Notes: generated by a model from the letters alone, not told the origin. Counted from the stretch's first letter, positions 8,856-19,797 are shown. The stretch: 64,000 nucleotides of DNA from Photobacterium alginatilyticum (GCF_009910675.1 NZ_RSEJ01000008.1:124001-188000), one strand, 5' to 3'. Translations and numbers: made by a program.

Positions 8856-10532
8856 ATGTGTTCAGTATTCGGTATCTTAGACATCAAGAGTGATGCAGCA
8901 GCGTTGCGCGAAACCGCGTTAGAAATGTCCAAGAAAATGCGTCATCGCGGTCCTGACTGGTCAGGTATCTACTCGTCAGATAAAGCCATTCTGGTGCACG
9001 AGCGCCTGGCTATCGTTGACCTAAACAGCGGTGAGCAACCTCTGTACAACGAAGATAAAACACATGCTCTTGCGGTAAACGGTGAAATTTACAACCACAA
9101 AGAACTTCAGGCTGAGTTTGCACCCGACTACCCTTTCCAGACTGAGTCTGACTGTGAAATTATTCTGGCGCTCTACAAGGAGAAAGGCCCGGAACTGCTT
9201 GACTACCTCAACGGTATTTTTGGCTTCATCCTTTATGATGAGACGGAAGATGCTTATCTGATCGGTCGTGACCATATCGGTATTATCCCGCTGTACCACG
9301 GCTATGACGAACACGGTAACTACTATGTTGCTTCTGAAATGAAATCACTGGTACCGGTTTGTAAAACCATCAGCGAGTTTCCTCCTGGCCACTTTCTATG
9401 GAGCAAGAAAGGCGAGCCGGTGCGTTACTACAAGCGTGACTGGATGGAATTTGACACTGTTGCCGACGCAGAGACTGATAAAGTTGCACTGACTAATGCC
9501 CTAGAGAGTGCGGTTAAGCGTCAGCTAATGACAGATGTTCCATACGGTGTGCTGTTGTCAGGTGGTTTGGATTCATCTGTCATCTCCGCTATCACCAAAA
9601 AGTTCGCAGCCCGTCGTATCGAAGATGACGAGCAATCTCAAGCATGGTGGCCGACATTGCACTCCTTTGCTATCGGTCTTGAAGGTGCGCCTGATTTAAA
9701 GGCGGCAAAAGTGGTAGCAGACAGCATTGGTACCGTTCACCATGAACTGACCTATACGGTTCAGGAAGGCTTGGATGCCATTCGTGATGTGATTTACCAC
9801 ATTGAAACTTACGATGTCACGACAATCCGTGCTTCAACGCCAATGTACCTGATGTCACGTAAGATCCGTGCTATGGGGATCAAGATGGTGCTTTCCGGCG
9901 AAGGGGCAGATGAAGTCTTCGGTGGCTACCTTTACTTCCACAAAGCACCGAACGCAAAAGAGTTCCACGAAGAAACAGTACGTAAACTGCTGGCTCTAAA
10001 CATGTTCGACTGTGCCCGTGCCAACAAGTCAATGGCTGCCTGGGGCATCGAAGCACGTGTACCGTTCCTGGACAAGGAATTCCTTGAAGTGGCAATGCGC
10101 CTGAACCCAGAAGATAAAATGTGCGGTAACGGTAAGATGGAGAAACACATCATCCGTGAATGCTTCGGTCACTACCTACCAGAATCCGTTGCATGGCGTC
10201 AGAAAGAGCAGTTCTCTGATGGTGTTGGTTATAGCTGGATTGACTCACTAAGAGAGGTTGCCGAAGCCAAGGTTACCGAGCAGCAGCTTGAAACAGCCAA
10301 GTTCCGTTTCCCGTACAACACGCCGACAACCAAAGAAGGCTATATGTACCGTGAAATCTTTGAAGAGCTGTTCCCGCTTGAAGATGCCGCGAAATGTGTA
10401 CCTGGCGGCCCGTCAATCGCCTGTTCAAGTGCCAAGGCCATTGAGTGGGACGAGAGCTTCAAGAACAGTGCCGATCCATCAGGTCGTGCTGTAGCTGCCG
10501 TTCACAACGAAGCCTACGAACAAAAAGCCTAA
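8856..10532 (+). CDS. asnB: Asparagine synthetase B (glutamine-hydrolysing)
   Basis: Makes asparagine from aspartate, ATP and glutamine. 558 residues (E. coli AsnB about 554). The glutaminase nucleophile is Cys2 (MCSVFGI), and the N-terminal Ntn domain (about 1-200) includes RGPDWSG and NGEIYNH. The synthetase domain has the PP-loop LLSGGLDSSVIS near residue 230 and a second nucleotide motif LSGEGADEVFGGY. The ATG is fixed by the need for Cys at position 2. A monocistronic unit with its own terminator. Confidence 0.96.
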   Translation: MCSVFGILDIKSDAAALRETALEMSKKMRHRGPDWSGIYSSDKAILVHERLAIVDLNSGEQPLYNEDKTHALAVNGEIYNHKELQAEFAPDYPFQTESDCEIILALYKEKGPELLDYLNGIFGFILYDETEDAYLIGRDHIGIIPLYHGYDEHGNYYVASEMKSLVPVCKTISEFPPGHFLWSKKGEPVRYYKRDWMEFDTVADAETDKVALTNALESAVKRQLMTDVPYGVLLSGGLDSSVISAITKKFAARRIEDDEQSQAWWPTLHSFAIGLEGAPDLKAAKVVADSIGTVHHELTYTVQEGLDAIRDVIYHIETYDVTTIRASTPMYLMSRKIRAMGIKMVLSGEGADEVFGGYLYFHKAPNAKEFHEETVRKLLALNMFDCARANKSMAAWGIEARVPFLDKEFLEVAMRLNPEDKMCGNGKMEKHIIRECFGHYLPESVAWRQKEQFSDGVGYSWIDSLREVAEAKVTEQQLETAKFRFPYNTPTTKEGYMYREIFEELFPLEDAAKCVPGGPSIACSSAKAIEWDESFKNSADPSGRAVAAVHNEAYEQKA

Positions 10533-10559
10533 CGGTTTAGTCATAATCTAAATACTGAA

Positions 10560-10590
10560 ACGAGAGCCATGAGCTCTCGTTTTTGTTTTT
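10560..10590 (+). terminator. asnB terminator
   Basis: ACGAGAGC-CATGA-GCTCTCGT followed by TTTTGTTTTT, 28 bp after the asnB stop. Confidence 0.88.
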
Positions 10591-10607
10591 GCTCTCATTG
10601 CCTTTCT

Positions 10608-10628
10608 CCTCCCCTTTTCAAGGGGAGG
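10608..10628. repeat. Short perfect palindromic repeat
   Basis: CCTCCCCTT-TTC-AAGGGGAGG, followed by CTGGGAGGGG. It lies between the asnB terminator and the gsk terminator and resembles dispersed G/C-rich palindromes of gamma-proteobacteria; no T tract follows, so it is not a terminator. Confidence 0.5.
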
Positions 10629-10660
10629 CTGGGAGGGGTTAACTCACAAAATGCAGGCAT

Positions 10661-10687
10661 AAAAAAACCGCCTTCCGGCGGTTTTTC
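10661..10687. terminator. Bidirectional terminator, gsk side
   Basis: ACCGCC-TTCC-GGCGGT with seven A before and TTTTT after, so it works on both strands. It ends gsk (minus) and insulates asnB. Confidence 0.88.
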
Positions 10688-10721
10688 TCAAAACTCGATA
10701 CTAGCATCTCGAGACTGGGGA

Positions 10722-12026
10722 TTAACGCTCCCAGTATGCCTCTTCCAGGCTGTCTTCACGCTCTGGCAAACCACGGGACAGACGTGGAGAGTGCTGTGCA
10801 AGCACTTCGTAGCTTACACGATTCGAGTACAGACAAACCTGCGAGAACGACGAGTAGGTCAGGAAGTTATGCTGGTGCTTGCTTGATTTAGGCACATTCT
10901 CTTTGTGGTAACGGTTAGCTGACATATCGTGCAGCAGGGCTGACAGTGCACCGTCACCGGCACCATTGGTATTTTTGATGCGCTCTGGGCCACCCATGTA
11001 CGGTGCTATGTGAGAAAAGACCTTCAATGGCTGCTCACATTCTTTCTTCAGCATCGGGCGGCTGAACTCATAACGGTTGAACTCAGGGATATCACCCGGC
11101 AACAGCGGCAAGCTGGTTTCGCGCTTCGCATCATCTTCGGTGTAACCTGCAGTATACAAACCGACAGGGCCTGCGGTGCACAGTACCAGATCCACCCACT
11201 CCAGGGTTTTCTCAGAAGCCACAAGCGGGTCTGCTTCGCCAGTCAGTGCTTCAGCTTCATCTTCGTTCATCGCAACAACCGTCACATGGTCGCGGAGGAA
11301 ATCACGCCACCACTGCGGATCGTCTTCAATAACAAACTTAGTACCCAGCGTCAGTACCACAGGTACATCATGCTTTTTCGCATACTCAATCGCACGCATA
11401 GTCGCTTCCGGCATCGGATCGCCTTCTTTACAACGCACCAGATAAGCGGTCAGTACCAAAGCAGAAGCATTTTCGAATACCGTCTCTGGAATGCTGTTCG
11501 GATCGAGCTGGTTCATTCGACCTTCGTTGATCGCAAATGTCCGCTCACCCTCTTTAGAGATCAGCGCAAAACAGCGACCGATTGGGCCATGTACAGGCTG
11601 AAGGTGGTTCATATCCATACGGCTCGAGGTATTGCAAAGATAACGGTAGGCATAGCTGCCGATTTCGATATCTTTGCTCATTACACCGAGCAATACGGAT
11701 TTATCATCCGCCAGTACAGAATAGTTGTGCAGGGTATTACCGATCGTACCACCAGCAAATTCGTGACTGATCAGGTCATTTTCTTTCAGCTCTTGATACA
11801 GTGCTTCGGCCTTTTCATCGGTAATTACCAAAGAGTGGCCTTTGCTTAGCTCATAACGTTCCAGGAATGCATCGTCAACACACGCTTCGATATCTACCAG
11901 AGTCTGGTCGATACCCACTACGTGAGTGCGTGTTAGGCGCTTTTCTTGTTTGGCTTGACTCAGAAGAGGATCACGGGCATGTACGGGAAAGTAATGCTTA
12001 GATTTTCGTTGGCCTGGAAATTTCAT
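10722..12026 (-). CDS. gsk: Inosine-guanosine kinase
   Basis: PfkB-family nucleoside kinase of purine salvage, phosphorylating inosine and guanosine with ATP. 434 residues, the usual length. The N-terminus begins MKFPGQRKSKHYFPVHARDPL; the family signature is NTNGAGDGALSALLHDM near residue 355, whose GAGD Asp is the catalytic base. It is next to hemH and adk as in E. coli. ATG at 12026. Confidence 0.94.
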   Translation of the reverse strand: MKFPGQRKSKHYFPVHARDPLLSQAKQEKRLTRTHVVGIDQTLVDIEACVDDAFLERYELSKGHSLVITDEKAEALYQELKENDLISHEFAGGTIGNTLHNYSVLADDKSVLLGVMSKDIEIGSYAYRYLCNTSSRMDMNHLQPVHGPIGRCFALISKEGERTFAINEGRMNQLDPNSIPETVFENASALVLTAYLVRCKEGDPMPEATMRAIEYAKKHDVPVVLTLGTKFVIEDDPQWWRDFLRDHVTVVAMNEDEAEALTGEADPLVASEKTLEWVDLVLCTAGPVGLYTAGYTEDDAKRETSLPLLPGDIPEFNRYEFSRPMLKKECEQPLKVFSHIAPYMGGPERIKNTNGAGDGALSALLHDMSANRYHKENVPKSSKHQHNFLTYSSFSQVCLYSNRVSYEVLAQHSPRLSRGLPEREDSLEEAYWER

Positions 12027-12088
12027 GTCAATGAGCTGTCTGTTGGGAAAATTTTGCGAATTCTATCACAGAATATAGAACAGAAAAG

Positions 12089-12114
12089 AAAAAGCTCTCA
12101 CAGTTTTTGAGAGC
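12089..12114 (-). terminator. hemH terminator
   Basis: On the minus strand GCTCTCA-AAAACTG-TGAGAGC is followed by TTTTTC, 46 bp beyond the hemH stop and just upstream of gsk. Confidence 0.85.
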
Positions 12115-12160
12115 TTCAACTTTTTAAGAGGAAAGTTTTAGGTACAGTTTGTACACGGCT

Positions 12161-13135
12161 TTACCAGCCCTGGGTATTTTGCCTGACCAGCTGCGCCATC
12201 ATTGCAATATGCGCGGGGTTATCGTTCAGGCACGGGATCAGGTTAAACTCCTTTCCGCCCGCCTCGATAAAGGTTTCCCTGCACTGCTCGGCTATCTCCT
12301 CCAGCGTCTCAAGGCAATCGACAGAGAAAGCCGGACACATCACATCCAGCCGCTTTATCCCCTTTTGGGCCAGCTCCGAGATAGTTTGTTCGGTGTAAGG
12401 CTTTAACCATTCTTCCCGGCCGAAAATGGACTGGTAGCTCATACTCATCTGCTCGCGAGGCAAACCAAGTTTTTCCGCTAGCAACGCAGTCGTACCATTA
12501 CAGTGCTGCGGGTACGGATCACCGTTATCGGCGTAGCGCTTGGGAATGCCATGGTAGGAACATAACAGGTAATCCGGCTTGCCGTGACTATCCCAAAACT
12601 CTGTCACTGACTCTGCCAGCGCACCAATGTACTCGGGATGATCAAAATAGTTGTGCACAAGACGTAGTTCAGGTATTTCCGGGTGGGACTTGAGCACCTT
12701 TGCCACTTTATCGAAAACCGCAGCGGTTGTGGTTTGTGAGTACTGCGGATACAACGGCAGAACCAGTACCTTATGACAGCCTTGCTGTTTCAGGCTCTCC
12801 AAACCGCTTGCAAGCGAGGGGTTACCGTAAGTCATTCCCAACTCGACAGGCACCTGCAGGACTTCAGCCAGCTGTCGCTGCTGGCGGCGGGAATACACCA
12901 TCAGGGGTGACCCCTCGTCCATCCAGACAGACTGGTATAGTTTAGCGACTTTCGGTGAGCGTATCGGCAGGATAACGCCATGAAGGATTGGGCACCATAA
13001 CCAGCGAGACATATCGACAACTCGCTGATCATGCAAAAATTCAGATAAAAAGCGTTTAACGGCGGCAGGCGAAGCTTCGTCCGGCGTCCCCAGGTTAACC
13101 AGCAATACTCCGTAATTATTATTTTTTTCGCTCAT
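12161..13135 (-). CDS. hemH: Ferrochelatase
   Basis: Inserts Fe2+ into protoporphyrin IX, the terminal step of haem synthesis, at the inner membrane. 324 residues (E. coli 320). Recognisable elements are the N-terminal [13 protein letters not shown] and the active-site His in [16 protein letters not shown]. The gene order hemH-adk-htpG is conserved with E. coli. Monocistronic: adk upstream has its own terminator at 13203-13236. Confidence 0.96.
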   Translation of the reverse strand: MSEKNNNYGVLLVNLGTPDEASPAAVKRFLSEFLHDQRVVDMSRWLWCPILHGVILPIRSPKVAKLYQSVWMDEGSPLMVYSRRQQRQLAEVLQVPVELGMTYGNPSLASGLESLKQQGCHKVLVLPLYPQYSQTTTAAVFDKVAKVLKSHPEIPELRLVHNYFDHPEYIGALAESVTEFWDSHGKPDYLLCSYHGIPKRYADNGDPYPQHCNGTTALLAEKLGLPREQMSMSYQSIFGREEWLKPYTEQTISELAQKGIKRLDVMCPAFSVDCLETLEEIAEQCRETFIEAGGKEFNLIPCLNDNPAHIAMMAQLVRQNTQGW

Positions 13136-13202
13136 ACTTTCCTTCGCGTTTTAATAATGCGCTGACGGCTTAACTTTATCAGCTTTAATAAAATCATGCA
13201 TA

Positions 13203-13236
13203 TAAAAAACGGGTTAGCCCTAAAGCTAACCCGTTT
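13203..13236 (-). terminator. adk terminator
   Basis: AAACGGGTTAGC / GCTAACCCGTTT 12-bp stem with a T tract on the minus strand, 24 bp past the adk stop. Confidence 0.9.
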
Positions 13237-13260
13237 ATTTGATTCGAGGCGAAACGTCGA

Positions 13261-13935
<675 letters not shown>

Positions 13936-13976
13936 TCAAAAAACAGAAAAATACACTGATTAGCCCGCAGTCGCAA

Positions 13977-13996
13977 GCCCGGCACTATTGCCGAGC
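13977..13996 (-). terminator. Hairpin after htpG
   Basis: Minus-strand GCTCGGCA-ATAG-TGCCGGGC (one wobble). No T run follows, so it is only a candidate terminator of htpG. Confidence 0.35.
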
Positions 13997-14082
13997 CTGG
14001 ATTACATGCTTTATCAGAATACTATTTGAAGCTGACAATAGAATCGATAAGACCTTAGTCACATCGATACCTGTTAGCAAAT

Positions 14083-15984
14083 TTATGCCAGCAACTTGTT
14101 AACAGCGGCCAGGAACTGAGACGGATCGTCCATCGAACCACGTTCTGCCAGCATTGCCTGACCTAGCAGCATTTCAACCCAGCGGCCAAATGCCTCTTCA
14201 TCAGGTTCATCGGCCATCTTGTTGACCAGGGCGTGCTCAGGGTTCAGCTCAAGGATATATTTCACCTCAGGCGCATCGTGCCCCGCCGCTGCCAGCAGCT
14301 TAGCCATTTGCGTACCCATTTCGTTTTCATCGGTCACCACAACAGCCGGTGTATCCTGCAGCTTGAACGTGGTACGAACATCCTTCACACGATCACCAAG
14401 GTAGCTCTTCGTCCGCTCAACCACAGACTTAAACTCTTCTTCAGTTTGCTTGTGCTTCTCTTTCTCTTCCTCGTCTTCGAACTTGGACAGATCCAGATCG
14501 GCTTTGGTGATTGCCTGGAACTGCTTGCCGTCAAACTCAGGCAGGTGACCCATCAACCACTCATCGATACGATCGTGCATCAGAACAACTTCAATGCCCT
14601 TGGCACGGAATTGCTCCAGGTGCGGACTATTCTTGGCTGCGCTGAAACTGTCTGCCGTCAGGAAGTAAATCTTATCCTGACCTTCTTTCATTCGTTCAAC
14701 ATAATCGGCCAGCGAAACAGTCTGCTCGGCCACTTCGTTGTGCGTTGAGCTAAAGCGCAGCAGGTTAGCGACTTTCTCACGGTTGGCAAAATCTTCGGCA
14801 GGCCCTTCTTTTAGCACCTGGCCAAACTCGTTCCACAATGTCTGGTACTTCTCGGCATCATTTTTCGCCATCCGCTCCATCATCGTCAGAGCACGCTTGG
14901 TACATGCCTTGCGCAATGCCTGAGTCACCTTGTTGTCCTGCAGGATTTCACGCGATACGTTCAGCGGCAAATCATTCGAGTCGATCAGACCACGCATGAA
15001 ACGCAGGTAGGAAGGCATAAACTGCTGGGCATCATCCATAATGAAGACGCGCTGAACATACAGCTTCAGGCCGTGCTTGCTGTCACGGTTATTCATATCC
15101 CACGGTGCTTTCGATGGAATATACAGCAGGCTGGTGTAGTCCTGATGACCCTCGACGCGGTTGTGACTCCACGCCAGCGGCTCGGCAAAGTCATGTGAGA
15201 CATGGTTGTAGAATTCTTTATACTCTTCTTCGCTGATCTCTGACTTGTTGCGGGTCCAAAGCGCCTGGGCCTTGTTGACCTGCTCCCATTTGTTGGTTCC
15301 CGTTTCCTTGCCTTCCTCGTCACGCTCTGCGGTCTGGATAAAGACTGGAATACCAATATGGTCAGAGTATTTGCCAATGATGTCACGCAGACGATACTCG
15401 CTCAGGAACTCTTTCTCATCCTCTCGTAGGTGAAGAATGATCTCGGTACCACGGCTCGCTTTTTCGATATCTTCGACCGAATAATCGCCTTCACCGCTAG
15501 AGTGCCAGCATACAGCCTGATCGGCAGGGACACCTGCCGCACGGGTATTCACTGTCACCGAGTCGGCCACAATGAAAGATGAATAGAAACCGACACCGAA
15601 CTGGCCAATCAACTGGGAATCTTTTGACTGGTCTTCGCTAAGCTTGGCAAAGAAATCTTTGGTGCCTGATTTGGCAATCGTCCCCAGATGCTCAATCACA
15701 TCATCGCGGGTCATACCGATACCGTTGTCATGGATAGTCAGGGTGCCGGCATCAGCATTGAACGACAGTTTTACGCCTAGCTCAGCATCCTTCTCATATA
15801 AATCAGGCTGCGACAGGGCGCGAAAGCGTAGCTTGTCCGCCGCATCAGAGGCATTAGAAATCAACTCACGTAAAAAGATCTCTTTGTTCGAATACAATGA
15901 GTGGATCATCAGATGTAAAAGCTGCTTTACTTCCGATTGAAAGCCACGTGTTTCCTTATTTTTATGGATATTTTGCTCGCTCAT
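14083..15984 (-). CDS. htpG: HtpG, bacterial Hsp90 chaperone
   Basis: ATP-dependent homodimeric chaperone. 633 residues, close to the family norm. The GHKL ATPase domain contains the catalytic Glu in [19 protein letters not shown], plus DNGIGMT and [11 protein letters not shown]; middle and C-terminal dimerisation domains follow. Divergent from toxRS over 199 bp; a heat-shock promoter candidate precedes it. Confidence 0.97.
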   Translation of the reverse strand: MSEQNIHKNKETRGFQSEVKQLLHLMIHSLYSNKEIFLRELISNASDAADKLRFRALSQPDLYEKDAELGVKLSFNADAGTLTIHDNGIGMTRDDVIEHLGTIAKSGTKDFFAKLSEDQSKDSQLIGQFGVGFYSSFIVADSVTVNTRAAGVPADQAVCWHSSGEGDYSVEDIEKASRGTEIILHLREDEKEFLSEYRLRDIIGKYSDHIGIPVFIQTAERDEEGKETGTNKWEQVNKAQALWTRNKSEISEEEYKEFYNHVSHDFAEPLAWSHNRVEGHQDYTSLLYIPSKAPWDMNNRDSKHGLKLYVQRVFIMDDAQQFMPSYLRFMRGLIDSNDLPLNVSREILQDNKVTQALRKACTKRALTMMERMAKNDAEKYQTLWNEFGQVLKEGPAEDFANREKVANLLRFSSTHNEVAEQTVSLADYVERMKEGQDKIYFLTADSFSAAKNSPHLEQFRAKGIEVVLMHDRIDEWLMGHLPEFDGKQFQAITKADLDLSKFEDEEEKEKHKQTEEEFKSVVERTKSYLGDRVKDVRTTFKLQDTPAVVVTDENEMGTQMAKLLAAAGHDAPEVKYILELNPEHALVNKMADEPDEEAFGRWVEMLLGQAMLAERGSMDDPSQFLAAVNKLLA

Positions 15985-16036
15985 TTCAACTCCGTAACTA
16001 GTCGTATTACGTAATCTATATCAATTCATTTCATAG

Positions 16037-16062
16037 ATATGGCCAAAGTTCGGTTTTTCAAC
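16037..16062 (-). promoter_or_regulatory. Candidate sigma-32 promoter of htpG
   Basis: On the minus strand GTTGAAA, an 11-bp spacer and GGCCATAT resemble the heat-shock consensus CTTGAAA / CCCCATNT. It lies 53-78 bp upstream of the htpG ATG, within the htpG-toxR intergenic region. Confidence 0.6.
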
Positions 16063-16183
16063 CTAAAATGCGCTTTTTATAATATTTATATTTTTTCAGC
16101 CGCCCTTTTAAAAATTTACATTCAGAAATGATTCAGGGAATTCATGCTATATAATCAGCTCAACTGTACCATTGGTGCTAAAA

Positions 16184-17050
16184 ATGAATAAAATATCAAA
16201 TAAGTATTTGATTGGTCAGAGATTCCTCTTTGACCCTTATGACAATAGCTTAATCGACCAATCTGAAAACGATGAGCTCACCCGACTCGGCAGCAATGAA
16301 AGCCGAGCATTAAGCCTGCTGATTGAAGATCCCGGTGCGATCATCACCCGTACCCGCCTGCATGACTATGTCTGGCGTGAGCAAGGCTTCGAAGTTGATG
16401 ACTCCAGCCTGACCCAGGCCATCTCGACACTTCGCAAGGCGCTGAAAGACTCAACGAAATCGCCGGAGTTTATCAAGACCGTGCCTAAACGCGGCTATCA
16501 GATGATCGCCAATGTCAACGAGATGGCTGACAGCCCAGCAGTTGCCGAAGCGCCACTCGTTCACGCTGATGCTGAAGCCGTCACCTCCGTGACTGGCATG
16601 GATACGCTCGCGCAGCAAAGTGCGATTGCCGAACCGAACGCGACTCCATCGAACAAGAACAATGATACGGTAGAAAACAACAAGCCATCGAAAATTGCCA
16701 TCTTGAAAGTTGTGGCAGTGATGATTGCCTGTTTCTTGCCATTGCTGGTGAATTTAAGCTTTCCGCCAAAGTCAGAGGCCTTCAAGCCGTTGCTGACTGT
16801 TAACGGCGTTCAGGTGCTGACGCCCAAAAATCACCCAGATCTGATGCAGTGGAAAACACTGATTTCGAGCTGTGTAGAGACCTATCTTGAGTACCATCAG
16901 GGGGATGAGCGACCGTTAGAAGTCATTGCCACGGGGGGGCAAAGCAACCAGTTATGGCTGAACTACATTCACGGCACCTCGGTACCGGGTGAAAACGTTA
17001 CCCTGCGATTGCTTACTAGCCACGAGGATAATACCAAGCTATGTCAGTAA
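16184..17050 (+). CDS. toxR: ToxR, membrane-bound transcription activator
   Basis: Inner-membrane one-component regulator of porins and other membrane genes. 288 residues from the ATG at 16184; the in-frame TTG at 16172 and GTG at 16175 are less likely because homologues begin just before the KYLI-QRFLFDP block. The OmpR-type winged helix spans about 10-112 (EQGFEVDDSSLTQAISTLRKALKDS, TVPKRGYQM), followed by a variable linker (about 113-168), one transmembrane segment (about 171-192) and a periplasmic domain with Cys230 and Cys287, the redox pair of ToxR. No obvious Shine-Dalgarno. Its last 10 bases overlap toxS. Divergent from htpG, as in V. cholerae. Confidence 0.95.
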   Translation: MNKISNKYLIGQRFLFDPYDNSLIDQSENDELTRLGSNESRALSLLIEDPGAIITRTRLHDYVWREQGFEVDDSSLTQAISTLRKALKDSTKSPEFIKTVPKRGYQMIANVNEMADSPAVAEAPLVHADAEAVTSVTGMDTLAQQSAIAEPNATPSNKNNDTVENNKPSKIAILKVVAVMIACFLPLLVNLSFPPKSEAFKPLLTVNGVQVLTPKNHPDLMQWKTLISSCVETYLEYHQGDERPLEVIATGGQSNQLWLNYIHGTSVPGENVTLRLLTSHEDNTKLCQ

Positions 17051-17589
17051 AAACTAAATACAGCCACTTTCCGGGTTTCTGCCGACAGTACTGGGCGTTC
17101 ATCGTTTTGGCATTATCGACTTCTTTCAGCGCCTGGCTCTATTTCTCCAGCGACTACAAGCAGGAACAGTTGCTCATGTCCCGTGAGTGGCAGTCAATGT
17201 CTGTCAGCCGGATTGAAGCCATGCAACTGGAACAACTAGGAATGCTACGCCGTGTCGAGCAAAGCAGCCATGTTGTCTACCTGCCCAATAAAACCTACTC
17301 GCGCATAACCTTGCTCAAACTCTTTAGCGAAAGCGAGCAGCCACTTACCTTGCACATTTCCGAATCGGGGAGATGGGACATCAGCGGGGGCTACCTGCTT
17401 ACCGAACCGCTTGAATTCAAGGACATTACCTCAGGCCAGAACAAAGACTTCCAGAGCCACCATCTGACGATTGTCAAACAGGTATTCCGAATGGATGCCC
17501 AGCAAAGCCGCCGTATTGATATCATCAATAAGAAGTCGCTATTGCTGACCAGCCTGACTTACGGTTCGAGTATTCTTTACTCGCTGTAA
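17041..17589 (+). CDS. toxS: ToxS, periplasmic partner of ToxR
   Basis: Single-pass inner-membrane protein whose periplasmic domain binds and stabilises ToxR. 182 residues: a short cytosolic start, a membrane segment at about 17-37 (FIVLALSTSFSAWLYFSS) and a periplasmic domain with the family-type WQSMSVSRIEAMQLEQLGMLRRVE block. The ATG overlaps the end of toxR by 10 bp, so translation is coupled. Convergent with the following porin. Confidence 0.93.
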   Translation: MSVKTKYSHFPGFCRQYWAFIVLALSTSFSAWLYFSSDYKQEQLLMSREWQSMSVSRIEAMQLEQLGMLRRVEQSSHVVYLPNKTYSRITLLKLFSESEQPLTLHISESGRWDISGGYLLTEPLEFKDITSGQNKDFQSHHLTIVKQVFRMDAQQSRRIDIINKKSLLLTSLTYGSSILYSL

Positions 17590-17608
17590 AGCTATATTAC
17601 GGTTAGAT

Positions 17609-17637
17609 CAAAAAGGGGGGAAGCGCTCGCTTCCCCC
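17609..17637 (-). terminator. Terminator between toxS and porin
   Basis: GGGGGAAGC / GCTTCCCCC stem with a 4-base loop; TTTT follows on the minus strand, so it mainly ends the porin transcript. Confidence 0.85.
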
Positions 17638-17669
17638 AACCACAATGAACATTCCTTTCAAATTACAGC

Positions 17670-18698
17670 TTAGAAGTACACTCTCATACCAATCGTGAAT
17701 GCACTGTCATCGCTGCCGGCAACTTCTTCGTCAAAGCTCTGATCGGCATATTCTGCGTACGAGACAACGCTGTCATTTAACCAGTAGTCAGCACCAATAG
17801 TGAACTGGTTTAGCTTATCGTCCTGGGTATCGTAGTCGACATAATCGTAGACACCGTACAAACCGACACCGACAGGCAGATCGTAGCGAGCCATCGCACC
17901 GATACCGGTTCTCTCCTCGCCGGCGAAGTCATAGTCAGAGTACATTGCTGCCACCGACAACGCCTGGTAGGCATACGTGGCGTTCAGCGTCCAGGAGGTA
18001 TCGTCATCACCACCATAGGTCATATCTTTCTCTGTACGCTCAGAGTAGGTATAGGTAGCCGATAAGCCAAGGCCGAAGTCAGAGGCCCAAGCCACACCCA
18101 AGGCATACGCCTGGTCGATGCCTAGCTCACCCAGATCCGGATCTGCCACACCGTTTGCATCAACTCCTTCATCACCGGTATGGTACTGCGCCATGATGCT
18201 CAGGCTGTTAACATCAACCTTGTACTGAATACCATTGGTAAGACGATCGGTCGCAAACGCATCCTCCTTGATGTTTGCGGTACCGCCATACTCCCAGGTG
18301 ATATCATACTGACCGGCCAAAGTATCCTGAACTGCCGACATACGACCGATACGGAACTCGCCGAAGTCACCGCCAATCGCCACCGAGCCGAATTTCAGGA
18401 AATTATCATCATCGTTACCGTCGCCATCTTCCGGGATAATATTCATTTCATACATGACATCGCCGTTGACGTACATGTTATTGTCCAGGAAGTAAGTAAC
18501 CCCCAGGCCAAGCTCCGTCCCCTCACCGGTAAACGTACTGTCCGCCCCCATATGGCCGTTATCGGTTGTTTCATAGCGTGCACGCAGGTTACCGTAGGCA
18601 TTAACTGAAAGCTCATCTGTTTTATATACTTCTGCTGCCATTGCTGATGCACTAGCAACAACAGAACCAATGACTGTTGCTACAACTGTCTTTTTCAT
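17670..18698 (-). CDS. General porin, OmpU/OmpL-like
   Basis: Outer-membrane trimeric beta-barrel for diffusion of small solutes. 342 residues from ATG 18698 (GGAG upstream; the TTG at 18704 is less likely). A signal peptide ends near residue 22 (ASAMAAEVYKT), then VNAYGNLRARYET begins the first strand, many alternating strands follow, and the C-terminus FTIGMRVYF ends in the Phe that marks outer-membrane proteins. Acidic Asp-rich loops (EDGDGNDDDN) are typical of marine porins. It adjoins toxRS, whose product commonly regulates such porins, but I found no phased ToxR boxes upstream of this one. Confidence 0.85.
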   Translation of the reverse strand: MKKTVVATVIGSVVASASAMAAEVYKTDELSVNAYGNLRARYETTDNGHMGADSTFTGEGTELGLGVTYFLDNNMYVNGDVMYEMNIIPEDGDGNDDDNFLKFGSVAIGGDFGEFRIGRMSAVQDTLAGQYDITWEYGGTANIKEDAFATDRLTNGIQYKVDVNSLSIMAQYHTGDEGVDANGVADPDLGELGIDQAYALGVAWASDFGLGLSATYTYSERTEKDMTYGGDDDTSWTLNATYAYQALSVAAMYSDYDFAGEERTGIGAMARYDLPVGVGLYGVYDYVDYDTQDDKLNQFTIGADYWLNDSVVSYAEYADQSFDEEVAGSDDSAFTIGMRVYF

Positions 18699-19112
18699 GT
18701 CCAACTCCTAATAACCTGCATACGCCCGTTTGCTATATGTCAGGTGATGGTATTTATATTTTGATCCCTTGCCTTTGCTAGCCGAGAGCTTTCTCATTAC
18801 GCTTAACCGTAATAAACAGGTGCATTCGGGTAACTTCCATGGCATTTCTGCTCTGTCCGAGATGACAATATTAAATACCGAAAATCAGAGTGTTATGAAG
18901 AAAAACAGCCTTAAAAATTATTTATCTAGATGTTGTTAGAAAATAAGTTTAGGTAAAAACTAAAAGCGACTATAAATTACTGAACCAGCTAAAAATAAAA
19001 CATTTAGACGTTAATTTAACCCGCTATATGCAAAAAACAAATAAACGCAATGATAATAAAACAAAAGGCATTCGCCGGGCGAATAAAAGGGACTGGTACT
19101 GCTGAAGACAGA
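18699..19112. other. Non-coding region upstream of porin
   Basis: About 400 bp between the porin start and the recR terminator with no credible ORF. It is AT-rich (especially 18890-19060) and must hold the porin promoter on the minus strand. I see scattered TAAAA words but no 10-bp-phased pair and no strong hairpin. Confidence 0.5.
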
Positions 19113-19155
19113 TAAAAAAATACCAACTCCAGATTTAACCTGTAAGTTGGTATTT
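19113..19155 (-). terminator. Terminator of the dnaX-ybaB-recR operon
   Basis: Minus-strand AAATACCAACT / AGTTGGTATTT arms followed by a run of T, 37 bp beyond the recR stop. Confidence 0.85.
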
Positions 19156-19191
19156 ATCAAGTTCAGACGATTATCAAATCAGCCAAACCGA

Positions 19192-19794
19192 CTAATAGAG
19201 CTTATGTCGTCCGGCAATGGAGTGTGACAATGTCGTCCCGTCAACAAGCTCTAGCTCACCGCCGACCGGAACACCGTGTGCAATACGGGTAGCTGGGATC
19301 GAGTACTCACTGCACAGCTCTGCAATATAGTGCGCCGTTGCCTCGCCCTCGACTGTCGGATTCGTCGCCAGAATAAGCTCTGATATCTGCTCGTTCTGCA
19401 AGCGAAATTCCAGGGTATCGAGGCCAATATCTGACGGACCAATACCGTCAAGCGGGGATAAGTGCCCCATCAGCACGAAATAACGCCCCGAAAACTGCCC
19501 CGTTGATTCAACGGCAACAATGTCCGCCGGGCTTTCAACCACGCAGATCTGCCCGTTCTCCTGACGACGAGGGTTGGCACAAATCGCGCACACATCCTCT
19601 TCCGTAAAGGTACGACAGCTCTGGCAGTGACCTATTTCGGTCATCGCCTTACTCAGGGCATCAGCCAGTTGCAGACCGCCTTGACGATTACGCTGCAACA
19701 AACTGAAGGCCATGCGCTGAGCCGACTTGGGGCCAACCCCAGGCAGACAACGCAAGGCCTCCATCAGTTGTTCCAGTAATTGACTGGTGCGCAT
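19192..19794 (-). CDS. recR: RecR recombination mediator
   Basis: Works with RecO (and RecF) to load RecA at gaps. 200 residues, the typical length. A helix-hairpin-helix lies in [14 protein letters not shown] (17-30), a C4 zinc finger near 55-75 ([16 protein letters not shown]), and a Toprim domain in [24 protein letters not shown]. Third gene of dnaX-ybaB-recR; its ATG is 3 bp after the ybaB stop. Confidence 0.96.
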   Translation of the reverse strand: MRTSQLLEQLMEALRCLPGVGPKSAQRMAFSLLQRNRQGGLQLADALSKAMTEIGHCQSCRTFTEEDVCAICANPRRQENGQICVVESPADIVAVESTGQFSGRYFVLMGHLSPLDGIGPSDIGLDTLEFRLQNEQISELILATNPTVEGEATAHYIAELCSEYSIPATRIAHGVPVGGELELVDGTTLSHSIAGRHKLY

Positions 19795-19797
19795 TGA

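Noticed and set aside
10608-10628. Palindrome as second asnB terminator
   Set aside because: No T tract on either side; an efficient terminator already precedes it.
11010-11849. 279-codon ORF opposite gsk
   Set aside because: Shadow of gsk; composition and lack of RBS or family argue against a gene.
18699-19112. ToxR boxes upstream of the porin next to toxRS
   Set aside because: Several TNAAA words occur but none at 10-bp spacing.
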